From a candidate division KSB1 bacterium (GTDB taxonomy: Bacteria; Zhuqueibacterota; Zhuqueibacteria; Zhuqueibacterales; Zhuqueibacteraceae), in contig JAPDQB010000001.1 in NCBI GenBank assembly GCA_034506175.1, forward strand, positions 1 through 64,000: a stretch of 64,000 nt of DNA, read 5' to 3'. Positions 42,798-50,736 of this stretch are shown here, in pieces. The notes under the pieces are model-generated. The model was given only the letters and a program-made list of their open reading frames with translations, searched no databases and was not told the DNA's origin. The translations under genes were made by a program, and so were the position numbers. Within the stretch, counting starts at the first letter, position 1, and each line of letters opens with the position of its first letter.

Positions 42798-44282
42798 ATG
42801 TGCCAGATGCACGCAGAAAAGACGCCGCGCTGTTTCGCCGCTGTTTGGCCGCAACGGGTGCAAAAATTTTTGATATATGCCACGGCGCTCCTCATTGGCG
42901 GCGCTGCAACAGCGCAAGAATCTCAAAATTCGAAAGTCAGACCCAAAAACGCCGGCAAACAAACGGCGGCGGTGAAACAGCAGCTTGCCGATGCCGATGA
43001 AAGCAAAGCCGCACCAGCCGCTGCTAAATCCAATCACGAGTTGTCGGAAGAAGTCGCCGATCTGCGCGCCCGTCTGGATGGATTGACGCAAAAGCTCGCC
43101 GAGCAGGAAAAAAAGCTGGCCGAAAGAAAAATCACCGTCGAAAAAAACGCGGCTGCGGGATGGCGCGAGAAAAGGCCGTTTATTCGCAGCGATGATGGCA
43201 ATCGCCAGCTCGAATTTATCGGCTACGGTCAGGCGGATTTTCGCGCCTATCAACGCGGCCGCGTTCCTGTCAATGGCTTCGTCATGCGCCGCGCCCGTCT
43301 CGGCATTCGCGGCAAGCTGTATCAACACTATGAATTCAACATGGTCGGCGATTTTGCCGACACCGAAAGCGCGCTGCTGCGGAACTTGTACGTCAACATC
43401 GAATTTCTCGACGCCTTGCAATTTCGCATCGGCCAATTCAAAGAACCGTTCAGCCAGGAAGAATTGCACAGCTCGGGCTATCTCGATTTCGTCGAGCGCT
43501 CGATGGTCAACAATCTCGTGCCCGGCCGCAGCCCTGGCGCGATGATCTGGGGCGAATTGCTCGGCGGCGCGATGCTCTATCAACTCGGCGCTTTCAACGG
43601 CAAGGGCGTGCTCGCCGCCAACACGAGCAACACCCCCGAAGCGGTCGCGCGTCTGCGCTTCTCGCCGTGGGTGAATGCGAAGCGGAGTTGGCTGGAAGGT
43701 TTGAGCTTCGGCGGCGCTTATGCGGACGGCCGCACGAAGAATGAAAAAAGTTTAAGAGGCCGCACCGAGAGCCGCAGCATCACCTTCTTCAGCGCGGTTC
43801 CGGTGAACGGCGATTTCACGCGCGCCAACGCCGAGTTGACTTATGTGACCGGCCCGTTTGCGTATCGCACCGAATATGTGCGGACACGGCAAGAGCGCAA
43901 AGGCCTCGGGCCGAACGGCGGCGATCTTCCGGCGATCATTGCAAAAGGTTACATGGCGCAAATGACTTTTTTGCTGACCGGCGAAGATAAACCCGAAGAA
44001 GGCGTGCTCGTTCCGCGGCATGGCGTGTTGAACGCCGGCGGCGAAAAGAGCGGCCTCGGCGCGTGGGAAATCAAATTGCGTTATTCCAGCCTGCGCGTGA
44101 ATGACGGTGCTTTGAATCCGCGCGCCGAAGTTTGCAGCACCGGCTTGAATTGGTATTTGAGCAACTACGTGAAATACGTCGTCGATGTCAATCTCGAGCG
44201 CTTCGGCCATCCGGCGATCTCACCGCGAGCGAACAAGAAAAATTTTATGACGATTTTAGCGCGCGTGCAGTTTTTGCTTTAA
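42798..44282 (+). CDS. Outer-membrane porin of the OprP/OprO type
   Basis: 494 residues with a signal peptide (to about ATAQ), a periplasmic coiled-coil-like stretch (DLRARLDGLTQKLAEQEKKL) and a barrel beginning LEFIGYGQADFRAY. The family motifs FVMRRARLGIRGKLYQHYEF, FRIGQFKEPFSQEELHSS and WVNAKRSWLEG occur in the usual order, and the chain ends with the aromatic-rich strand TILARVQFLL. OprP/OprO porins pass phosphate or polyphosphate, which fits the VTC and PiT genes downstream. AGGAG precedes the ATG. Confidence 0.85.
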   Translation: MCQMHAEKTPRCFAAVWPQRVQKFLIYATALLIGGAATAQESQNSKVRPKNAGKQTAAVKQQLADADESKAAPAAAKSNHELSEEVADLRARLDGLTQKLAEQEKKLAERKITVEKNAAAGWREKRPFIRSDDGNRQLEFIGYGQADFRAYQRGRVPVNGFVMRRARLGIRGKLYQHYEFNMVGDFADTESALLRNLYVNIEFLDALQFRIGQFKEPFSQEELHSSGYLDFVERSMVNNLVPGRSPGAMIWGELLGGAMLYQLGAFNGKGVLAANTSNTPEAVARLRFSPWVNAKRSWLEGLSFGGAYADGRTKNEKSLRGRTESRSITFFSAVPVNGDFTRANAELTYVTGPFAYRTEYVRTRQERKGLGPNGGDLPAIIAKGYMAQMTFLLTGEDKPEEGVLVPRHGVLNAGGEKSGLGAWEIKLRYSSLRVNDGALNPRAEVCSTGLNWYLSNYVKYVVDVNLERFGHPAISPRANKKNFMTILARVQFLL

Positions 44283-44286
44283 TAGT

Positions 44287-44337
44287 GTAGCGCAGTGATC
44301 TTGACTGCGTCTTTTGCAGGCTGGAAGCCTGCGCTAC
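44287..44337. repeat. Intergenic palindromic repeat, family B copy 3
   Basis: GTAGCGCAGTGATCTTGAC and TTTGCAGGCTGGAAGCCTGC ending GCTAC. The right half is complete and the left arm partly decayed. Confidence 0.65.
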
Positions 44338-44386
44338 GAAATTAAATTGAGTGGTAGTGAATCCGAATTTAGGAGAAAAAGAGAGT

Positions 44387-45379
44387 ATGACGAACGGAGT
44401 CGAGCAATTGACGAAGAGCTATGAGCGGGTCGGCGGCATCAACGGTGCGAGCAAAGGCTATGCGCGCAGCCACGGCGCGAGCAGTTTCAAGAAACCTCCG
44501 ATACCTCCGGAGGCGAGAACCCTCGCCATGAAAATTCCGGTGACGTGCGAGACGGACAACATGTTCTGCGTGTGCGCGCCGCGCCGCGAATATAAATATT
44601 TCGTGAACGAAAAGGCGCTGCCGGCGCTGCGTCGTGATCTGCTGCACTTTTTGAAATACGACGAGCACGCCGGCCAAGCCGAAGACCACAAATATACCGT
44701 GCGCAGCCTGTATTACGACACCCCGAGTCTGCGTTATTACAACGAGAAACTCGACGGCATCGGCCGCCGCACGAAAATCCGTTTGCGCCGCTACGAAAGC
44801 GCGACCGGCAAACCCTCCGGCTGGTTTTTGGAGGCGAAGGAAAAGTTCGATGACCTCTGCGCCAAATCGCGCGCAAAGATTGACACGGAGGCGTTGCATG
44901 AGAGCATGAAGAGTCGCGGCTGGCCCGATCTGAAAAGAATCGAATTTCCCAACGAGGCCGCTTGCCAATCGTTCCAGCTCGCGATTCAAAGCTGTAATCT
45001 CGAGCCGAAAGTTTTGGTGTTGTATGATCGCGAAGCCTTCGTCGATCCGCATTCCGACCTGCGCGTGACCATCGACACCGACGTTCGTGCCATTGCGGCG
45101 AGCAATCCCTACCAGGAAATCGGCAGTGAAGTGCCGATCATGAATCGCCCGGTGTTCGAGATCAAATTCCGCGACACCATTCCGGCGTGGCTGAACGCGA
45201 TCATGCGCAAGAACGGCGTCGTGCGCGAGTCGATATCGAAATATTGTCGCGGCGTCGAAGCGGCGATGCCGTTCTTTCTCAAGCGCCGTTACGCGGCTTC
45301 GGCCAATGAAATTGTGCCGCGTCGTTTGGCGGCTTTCTTCAATCCCTCTTACGCTTACGAATTTGCAAGGAGAGCATAA
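44387..45379 (+). CDS. VTC-domain (polyphosphate polymerase-like) protein
   Basis: 330 residues from the ATG at 44387, after GGAG. The VTC tunnel-fold features are CAPRREYKYFVNEKALPALR, YTVRSLYYDTPSLRYYNEKL, TKIRLRRYES, WFLEAKEKFDD, VLVLYDREAFVD and VFEIKFRDTIP, with the basic and acidic residues expected of a triphosphate tunnel. In yeast Vtc4 this domain makes polyphosphate. Bacterial copies next to DUF4956 are common, but their activity is largely inferred. The stop is one base before the next ATG. Confidence 0.85.
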   Translation: MTNGVEQLTKSYERVGGINGASKGYARSHGASSFKKPPIPPEARTLAMKIPVTCETDNMFCVCAPRREYKYFVNEKALPALRRDLLHFLKYDEHAGQAEDHKYTVRSLYYDTPSLRYYNEKLDGIGRRTKIRLRRYESATGKPSGWFLEAKEKFDDLCAKSRAKIDTEALHESMKSRGWPDLKRIEFPNEAACQSFQLAIQSCNLEPKVLVLYDREAFVDPHSDLRVTIDTDVRAIAASNPYQEIGSEVPIMNRPVFEIKFRDTIPAWLNAIMRKNGVVRESISKYCRGVEAAMPFFLKRRYAASANEIVPRRLAAFFNPSYAYEFARRA

Positions 45380-45380
45380 C

Positions 45381-46106
45381 ATGAGTTCATCCAGTCAGAG
45401 TTTCAAAGCGATCTTCACGCAGGAAACCGCCAAGCTTGCGTTTGACCTGCAGAATCCGCTGCAAACATTGACGCAAATTTCCACTACCATTCTTTTGTCG
45501 TTTGTGCTGGCGCTGGCGATCTGCATGGTTTACCGGCAGACGCATCGTGGTTTGCAATATTCCCGCTCGTTTGTATTCACGCTCGCCTTGATGTCGCCCA
45601 TCGTCAGCGTCATTATGGTCGTGGTTGAAGGCAGCCTGGCGCGCGCCTTTGCGGTGTTGGGCGCGCTCTCGCTCGTGCGCTTTCGCACTGCAGTGAAAGA
45701 CCCCACTGATCTTGCCTATGTTTTTTGGGCGATCACCGTGGGCTTGTGCGTCGGCACCAATCACCATCTCACTGCGGTCGCGGCCACGGTGTTGATCGCC
45801 ATCGCCATCGGCATTCTCTCGTGGGTGCGCTTCGGCGCGGGCAATTCGGATGATTACGTGCTGCGCTTCAGCGTGGACAGCCGCAATGGCGCGGAGTCGC
45901 ACTACCAACAAATCTTCAAGCGCATGCTGAAAAAGGCCACGCTGCTTGACATGCACGCGCTCAACAAAGGCGCGGGCATGGATGTGGTGTATGCGGTGAG
46001 CTTCAACAACCCGAACGCGATCCGGCCCTTCGTGCAGGAACTGAGCAGCATTGACGGCATCGACAGAGTCGGTCTGGTCAATTCCAAAGAGGAGGTTGAG
46101 TCATGA
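45381..46106 (+). CDS. DUF4956 membrane protein
   Basis: 241 residues from the ATG at 45381 (AAGGAG upstream). About four membrane helices (residues 30-160), with the conserved loop FAVLGALSLVRFRTAVKDPT and DLAYVFWAITVGLCVGTNH, followed by a cytoplasmic ACT-like tail (IDGIDRVGLVNSKEEVE). DUF4956 is regularly paired with VTC proteins, so it may help translocate or regulate polyphosphate. The four-base ATGA overlap with the next gene shows tight coupling. Confidence 0.85.
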   Translation: MSSSSQSFKAIFTQETAKLAFDLQNPLQTLTQISTTILLSFVLALAICMVYRQTHRGLQYSRSFVFTLALMSPIVSVIMVVVEGSLARAFAVLGALSLVRFRTAVKDPTDLAYVFWAITVGLCVGTNHHLTAVAATVLIAIAIGILSWVRFGAGNSDDYVLRFSVDSRNGAESHYQQIFKRMLKKATLLDMHALNKGAGMDVVYAVSFNNPNAIRPFVQELSSIDGIDRVGLVNSKEEVES

Positions 46107-47164
46107 AGCGCCTCGTCATCGTGCTGGCGATATGCAGTCTCGGCGTGATCGGCCTCGAAGTTTTGTCGAAGCCCGCGCGCCGCGCGCCGGCGACCTTGAA
46201 CCTCGTCAAGCTCACGGATGAGCAGGCGCATCAAACCGCGTTGCAAATCGAGTTTCCCACGGCCTCGCCCGACGGCCGTTACCTCGCGTTTCAACGCACG
46301 GACGATATCAAGCTCGAAACGCTTGCCGACGGCAGCCGAGAATATGATTTCACCGACGAGTCGAATTGGGACATTTGGCGCATGCGCGTGGATGGCACGG
46401 AGCGGATTCGCCTCACCGACGCGCCGACGCTCGAAGACCAACCGGTGTGGTCGCCGGACAGCCGCACGATCGTTTATCGTTATGACAACAACGGCAGCAT
46501 GGACATTTACTTAATGGATGCCGACGGTGGCAACAAGCGGCCGCTTGTCGATAATCCCAAGAGCGACGAGAAAGCGCCGGCATTTTCGCGCGACGGCAAG
46601 CACGTGGTGTTCTACTCGAATATGGACGGCATGAAATGGAATCTTTACACCATTGAAATCGCCACCCGCAAAATTACGCGACTCACGAGTGAAAAAATCG
46701 AAGACAAGCATCCACAATTTTCCGGTGACGACCGCGCAATCATTTTCCACTCCAACCGCAACAGCGCGAAGCGGGCTTACAACGGCGCGGTGCACTATGC
46801 CATGGGTATTTTCAAACTCGATCTGGCCTCGCGCGCGATCACGCAGCTCACCGCCTCGCATCCGGATGAGGACAACCGGCACCCCTTCGTTTCGCCAGAC
46901 GGGCGGTTCATCACGTTTCATCGCAACCAGCTCAGCCCTCAGCGCGGCGACTCCAAAGTCGCCAAACGGCTCAAGCGCGACATTATAGTCATGACGCACG
47001 ACGGCCGGCGGATGCTGAATCTCACGCAAAACGACGAGCGCTCGTTCAAGCATCCCTCGTGGTCCGCGGACGGCAGGCAAATTTATTGCCTCGTCAAGGA
47101 TGGTGAAACGGCGTGGAATATTTGCGCGATCGAGGTGAGCGAAGCGCTGGCGCGGTTGCAATGA
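46103..47164 (+). CDS. TolB-like PD40 beta-propeller, periplasmic
   Basis: 353 residues. An N-terminal signal/anchor (MKRLVIVLAICSLGVIGL) is followed by about five PD40 repeats (SPDGRYLAFQRTDD, SPDSRTIVYRYDNN, SRDGKHVVFYSNMD, SGDDRAIIFHSNRN and SPDGRFITFHRNQL). This resembles the propeller of TolB or of DPP-IV-type N-terminal domains, without a peptidase domain. It overlaps the DUF4956 gene by four bases and so belongs to the same unit. The binding partner is unknown. Confidence 0.8.
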   Translation: MKRLVIVLAICSLGVIGLEVLSKPARRAPATLNLVKLTDEQAHQTALQIEFPTASPDGRYLAFQRTDDIKLETLADGSREYDFTDESNWDIWRMRVDGTERIRLTDAPTLEDQPVWSPDSRTIVYRYDNNGSMDIYLMDADGGNKRPLVDNPKSDEKAPAFSRDGKHVVFYSNMDGMKWNLYTIEIATRKITRLTSEKIEDKHPQFSGDDRAIIFHSNRNSAKRAYNGAVHYAMGIFKLDLASRAITQLTASHPDEDNRHPFVSPDGRFITFHRNQLSPQRGDSKVAKRLKRDIIVMTHDGRRMLNLTQNDERSFKHPSWSADGRQIYCLVKDGETAWNICAIEVSEALARLQ

Positions 47165-47263
47165 GGGCTGACACCGCTTGGGCGCGAAGACGGCACCATA
47201 TCACGCATGTATCTGCGTGTCGAATTTTCCTTTCGCGATTTAACGAATAATGTGTTTTAACGC

Positions 47264-47292
47264 AAAAAGGGAATCTCCGCGATTCCCTTTTT
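47264..47292 (+). terminator. Rho-independent terminator of the porin-VTC unit
   Basis: AAAAAGGGAATC (47264-47275) pairs perfectly with GATTCCCTTTTT (47281-47292), loop of five bases. Confidence 0.85.
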
Positions 47293-47319
47293 ATTTTGCA
47301 TGAATTTAGCAGGCTGAAC

Positions 47320-47365
47320 CGGAGTGCAATGCTTTAGCATTGCAAAACTGAAGTTTTGCACTCCG
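47320..47365. repeat. Intergenic palindromic repeat, family A copy 6
   Basis: CGGAGTGCAATGCTTTAGC ... TGAAGTTTTGCACTCCG. It is nearly identical to copy 1 at 7230, including the flank TGAATTTAGC-GG-CTGAAC. Confidence 0.75.
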
Positions 47366-47556
47366 AGTTCATTTGGCTAAATTCATACTTTATTTTTAAG
47401 GTGCGAAAAGCCAAGCGACTGCCAAAAAGTTTTATTGGCGGGAATAAAACTTCTTCCATTTCAGTTTGAAAATCTAAATCCACTAAACATGCACAGCCGT
47501 ACATATATAAAAGCACCAATTTCTCACAAAAAATAAAGCGTAATTTGTAAAGCGTA

Positions 47557-48474
47557 ATGCCAGCACTCGTCAAAATCGCCCGCACCAACTCGAAAGCCCC
47601 CTTTGTTCCGTTGCACAGCCTCGATGCGCTGTGGTTTCAAGTCGGCGGCACGGTTTGCAATTTGTGGTGTACGCACTGTTTCATCAGTTGCAGCCCGAAA
47701 AATCACTCCTTCGAGTTTATGTCACGTTCGCAAGTGCGAAAGTATCTCGAAGAGTCGGTGCAATACGGCGTCAAAGAATACTACTTCACCGGCGGCGAGC
47801 CGTTCATGAATCGGGACATGCTCGATATTCTTGCCGATACGCTCGAGCTTGGGCCCGCGAGTGTGCTCTCCAACGGTATTCTCATTTCCCCCAAATTCGC
47901 GCAGCGCTTGCGTGAACTTGCCGACAACAGCATTTACTCGTTAGAATTACGCATTAGCCTCGACGGCTTCACGGAGTTCTCCAACGACGCCATTCGCGGC
48001 GAAGGGAGTTTTCGCAAGGCCTTGGTCGGCGTCAAAAATTTGGTTGAGGAAGGCTTCCTCCCCATCATCACGTGCATGCAAAGCTGGGATGACGGCGATA
48101 ACACGGCGGTATTGGAGGGTTTCAAAGAAATGCTGCGCAGCATCGGCTATACGCGCCCGCGTTTGAAAATCATTCCGCCGCTGCGCATCGGCCGCGAGGA
48201 GCTGCGCTATCGCGGCTATACCGACGGCGAGTTTATCACACCGGAAATGATGGATGGCTACGATGATCGCCAGCTTCTTTGTGCCACCAGCCGCATCGTC
48301 ACGGATCGTGGCATTTATGTGTGCCCGATTCTCATCGAGAAACCCGATGCCAGGCTCGGCGGCACACTCGCAGAATCGTTTGTGCCGTATGCGCTGCAGC
48401 ATCAAGCGTGTTACTCGTGCTATCTCGCGGGCGCCATTTGCAGCAACTTTGCGCCGACGCGGGACGAACAGTAA
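47557..48474 (+). CDS. Radical SAM enzyme with C-terminal Cys cluster
   Basis: 305 residues. The [4Fe-4S] motif is CNLWCTHC (Cys34, Cys38, Cys41), a further Cys45 follows, and the SAM-binding GGEP is at 79-82. The C-terminus holds Cys residues in LLCATSR, VCPILIE, ACYSCYL and ICSNF, like an auxiliary-cluster (SPASM-like) region. The sequence is unlike canonical ArsS, although the gene leads a same-strand set that includes ArsM-like and arsenosugar-type CMD genes. The substrate is unknown; methyl or adenosyl transfer to an arsenical or a modified phosphate compound is only a guess. The Shine-Dalgarno sequence is weak. Confidence 0.85.
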   Translation: MPALVKIARTNSKAPFVPLHSLDALWFQVGGTVCNLWCTHCFISCSPKNHSFEFMSRSQVRKYLEESVQYGVKEYYFTGGEPFMNRDMLDILADTLELGPASVLSNGILISPKFAQRLRELADNSIYSLELRISLDGFTEFSNDAIRGEGSFRKALVGVKNLVEEGFLPIITCMQSWDDGDNTAVLEGFKEMLRSIGYTRPRLKIIPPLRIGREELRYRGYTDGEFITPEMMDGYDDRQLLCATSRIVTDRGIYVCPILIEKPDARLGGTLAESFVPYALQHQACYSCYLAGAICSNFAPTRDEQ

Positions 48475-48530
48475 AAGCTTATAACTTGCAACGAAAAGAG
48501 AACTGCAACGAAAAAATATTCGAGTTAGGA

Positions 48531-48607
48531 CACGGAAAAGGAACTCTTATTGAAACAAGATTCCTACGAAATGACATTTTTCCGTGAGAGTTCCGATTCT
48601 GTGAGCG
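48531..48607. repeat. Intergenic inverted repeat, family C copy 2
   Basis: CACGGAAAAGGAACTCT (48531-48547) is close to the reverse complement of AGAGTTCCGATTCTGTG (48587-48603). The right arm GTGAGAGTTCC ... GAGCG also occurs at 61602-61625. Confidence 0.6.
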
Positions 48608-48622
48608 CCATAATAAAAGCTC

Positions 48623-49423
48623 GTGGATCTTGGAAGAACCAATTACCGCCGCCTCTGCGTTTTTGGCGGTGTTTATAACAACTACCTCGCTTTAAGCGCT
48701 TTACTTCGAGAAGTGAATGCACTTGGCGTCGACGAGATTTTTTGCCTCGGCGATCTCGGCGCCTTTGGGCCGCATCCCAATCGCGTCTATCCCCTGCTCG
48801 TCGAGGGCAAAGTGCGCGTCGTGCAAGGCAATTACGACAACAGCATCGGCAACGACCGCGATGACTGCCAGTGCGGCTACACCGATCCACGCGACAATTA
48901 TTTTGCGCAGCTCAGTTACGACTATACCAAAGCCAACACCTCGCGTGAATTTAAGGATTATCAGAAAGCACTCCCTGCTTGTATTCGGTTCGAGGCCTTT
49001 GGCAAGCGCGTTCTGCTTTGCCACGGCTCGCCGCGCCGCACCAATGAATTTCTTTGGGAGAGCACGACGCCGACACATTTTCTCAAAAAACTTTTTGACG
49101 ATTATCAGGCCGATTTGATCTGTGCCACGCACACCGGCATCAAATGGCAGCGGCGATTGCACGACGGAAAGATGTTTGTCAATGTCGGCGTTATTGGCCG
49201 CCCGGAGAATGACGGCCGCACCAACGTTTGGTACACGCTGATTGAGTTCACGCCGGAGCTGCGCGTTGAGTTTCGGTCATTGGAATATGACCACCGGCGC
49301 CTGGCAAAGGAGATGGCCGAAGAAAAACTGCCCAAAGAATTTATCGAAACCGTGCTCACCGGCTGGTGGACAACGTGTTTGGAAATTCTGCCAGGAAAGG
49401 AACGAGCAAAAGGAAAATTTTGA
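48623..49423 (+). CDS. Metallophosphatase (calcineurin-like, YfcE-type)
   Basis: 266 residues from the GTG at 48623. Metal-site motifs are FGGVYNNYLAL (with an unusual GGV in place of the DxH seen in many members), CLGDLGAFGPHPNRV, VQGNYDNS and CHGSPRR, with CATHTGIKW near the end. A CQCGYTDPRDN loop after the GNYDN motif is distinctive. The enzyme should hydrolyse a phosphate ester or phosphoanhydride. It sits between a radical SAM gene and a phosphate transporter, which suggests a job in the same pathway, for example on a nucleotide-like intermediate. Confidence 0.75.
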   Translation: MDLGRTNYRRLCVFGGVYNNYLALSALLREVNALGVDEIFCLGDLGAFGPHPNRVYPLLVEGKVRVVQGNYDNSIGNDRDDCQCGYTDPRDNYFAQLSYDYTKANTSREFKDYQKALPACIRFEAFGKRVLLCHGSPRRTNEFLWESTTPTHFLKKLFDDYQADLICATHTGIKWQRRLHDGKMFVNVGVIGRPENDGRTNVWYTLIEFTPELRVEFRSLEYDHRRLAKEMAEEKLPKEFIETVLTGWWTTCLEILPGKERAKGKF

Positions 49424-49482
49424 ATAGTTGCCGCTTCGAATTGATACAAAAAACATAAAAAAGCTTGACACGGAGGTCTTCA

Positions 49483-50604
49483 TTGCTCGAAATTGTTTTG
49501 GTTGTTTTAGTTTTCATGCTCGCCTATTTGAATGGAACCAACGATAATTCCAAAGGCATCGCCACGTTGGTGGGCGGCAAGGTTTTGCGGCCGGCGCCCG
49601 CGATTGCGTGGGGAACGATCACCACGACGGCGGGCGCTCTGGCCGGTGTGGCGATTACCGGCGGGCTGCTCAAGACGTTTTCCACCGGTCTCCTGTCACA
49701 ACCCTTGCAGGCGACAACTTTTCCGCTGGCAGTGACGATTGGTGCGGCAGCTTGGATTATGTTTGCCTCGCGAACCGGATTGCCGGTTTCAACCACCCAC
49801 GCGCTGACCGGAGGAATCCTCGGCGCGGCGCTGGCGCAACTGGGCGCTGCCGGCATCGTCTGGACGGCGTTGTTGCACAAAATCGCCTTGCCCCTCGCCC
49901 TCAGTCCCCTCGTGTCGTTTGCCGCTGCGTGGCTGGTCTTTCCGCTTATTCATCGCGCTTTGGCGGGAGTAAATAGTTACTGCCTCTGCCTCGAAGTACA
50001 ACAAACGCAAATCATTCCCGCCTATCAACTGGCGGGAAGCATTGAAGCAAACGTCGCTGCGCCAAGCCGGCCGGAAATTCAGGTAGTGGCGGACAAAATT
50101 GAAGCTTGTGAGCAAACGGTTTCTCTCAGCGCCGTCAAATTGCGTTTGGCTGATTCACTTCATTTGCTCACCAGCGGCTTGACGAGTTTTGCCCGCGGCT
50201 TGAACGACACGCCCAAAATTGCCGCCTTGCTCGTTGGCGCTGCTTTGCTGGAAGGCCAAAGCACAACGAAAATTTTTGGCCTGGTTGCAGCGGGCATGTG
50301 CCTCGGCAGTCTGCTCGGCGGCAGAAAGGTGCTCGAAACGCTTTCCGACAGAATCACCGCCATGGATGGGATCGAGGGCTTCACGGCCAATTTCGGCTCG
50401 TCCGCTTTAGTGACCGCAGCAACTTTTATAGGTTTGCCTCTCTCAACAACTCACGTCACCACCAGTGCGATCGTTGGCATCGGGGTGCGAAGTCATGGTC
50501 GGGCCAACTGGCAAGTCGTTCGTGATATTGCGATGGCCTGGCTGATTACGCTGCCGACAGCGGCCATCATCGCCTACGGCATGAGCATCGTTCTCAAATT
50601 TTGA
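49483..50604 (+). CDS. Inorganic phosphate transporter (PiT family)
   Basis: 373 residues from the TTG at 49483, chosen because GGAGG ends seven bases upstream. The two PiT signatures are LNGTNDNSKGIATL near the N-terminus and ARGLNDTPKIAALL in the second half, with STTHALTGG and STTHVTTSA loops. About ten membrane helices. PiT carriers move phosphate and often arsenate with a cation. In this set it may supply arsenate or phosphate, or return phosphate released by the upstream phosphatase. Confidence 0.9.
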   Translation: MLEIVLVVLVFMLAYLNGTNDNSKGIATLVGGKVLRPAPAIAWGTITTTAGALAGVAITGGLLKTFSTGLLSQPLQATTFPLAVTIGAAAWIMFASRTGLPVSTTHALTGGILGAALAQLGAAGIVWTALLHKIALPLALSPLVSFAAAWLVFPLIHRALAGVNSYCLCLEVQQTQIIPAYQLAGSIEANVAAPSRPEIQVVADKIEACEQTVSLSAVKLRLADSLHLLTSGLTSFARGLNDTPKIAALLVGAALLEGQSTTKIFGLVAAGMCLGSLLGGRKVLETLSDRITAMDGIEGFTANFGSSALVTAATFIGLPLSTTHVTTSAIVGIGVRSHGRANWQVVRDIAMAWLITLPTAAIIAYGMSIVLKF

Positions 50605-50736
50605 AGCGCAAGGATTGCAAATGAGCGTGTTGACGAACCGCTGAAAAACGTGAGAATAAAATATTGCCATTGCTCCATTAATCCAAAAATCCATCTATCC
50701 AATGATCCAAACAATTTTTTGTTCGGAGTAAAATTC

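Larger units (their letters stand above)
47165..47556. other. Intergenic region before the radical SAM gene
   Basis: 392 bases with no gene. It holds the terminator at 47264 and the family A repeat at 47320. The remaining AT-rich stretch (47380-47550) should contain the promoter of the next gene, but I see no clear -35/-10 pair. Confidence 0.5.

Noticed and set aside
44369..45382. Minus-strand open frame across the VTC gene
   Set aside because: The plus strand carries the tunnel-fold motifs and Shine-Dalgarno sequence; the antisense reading has none.
46103..47164. The PD40 propeller as the true TolB of the Tol-Pal system
   Set aside because: No TolA, TolQ, TolR or Pal genes nearby and no TolB N-terminal domain; the call is therefore kept general.
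47557..48474. The radical SAM enzyme as ArsS or ArsL
   Set aside because: The cluster motif is canonical CX3CX2C with a SPASM-like end. The pattern I remember for ArsS and the noncanonical motif of ArsL do not fit.
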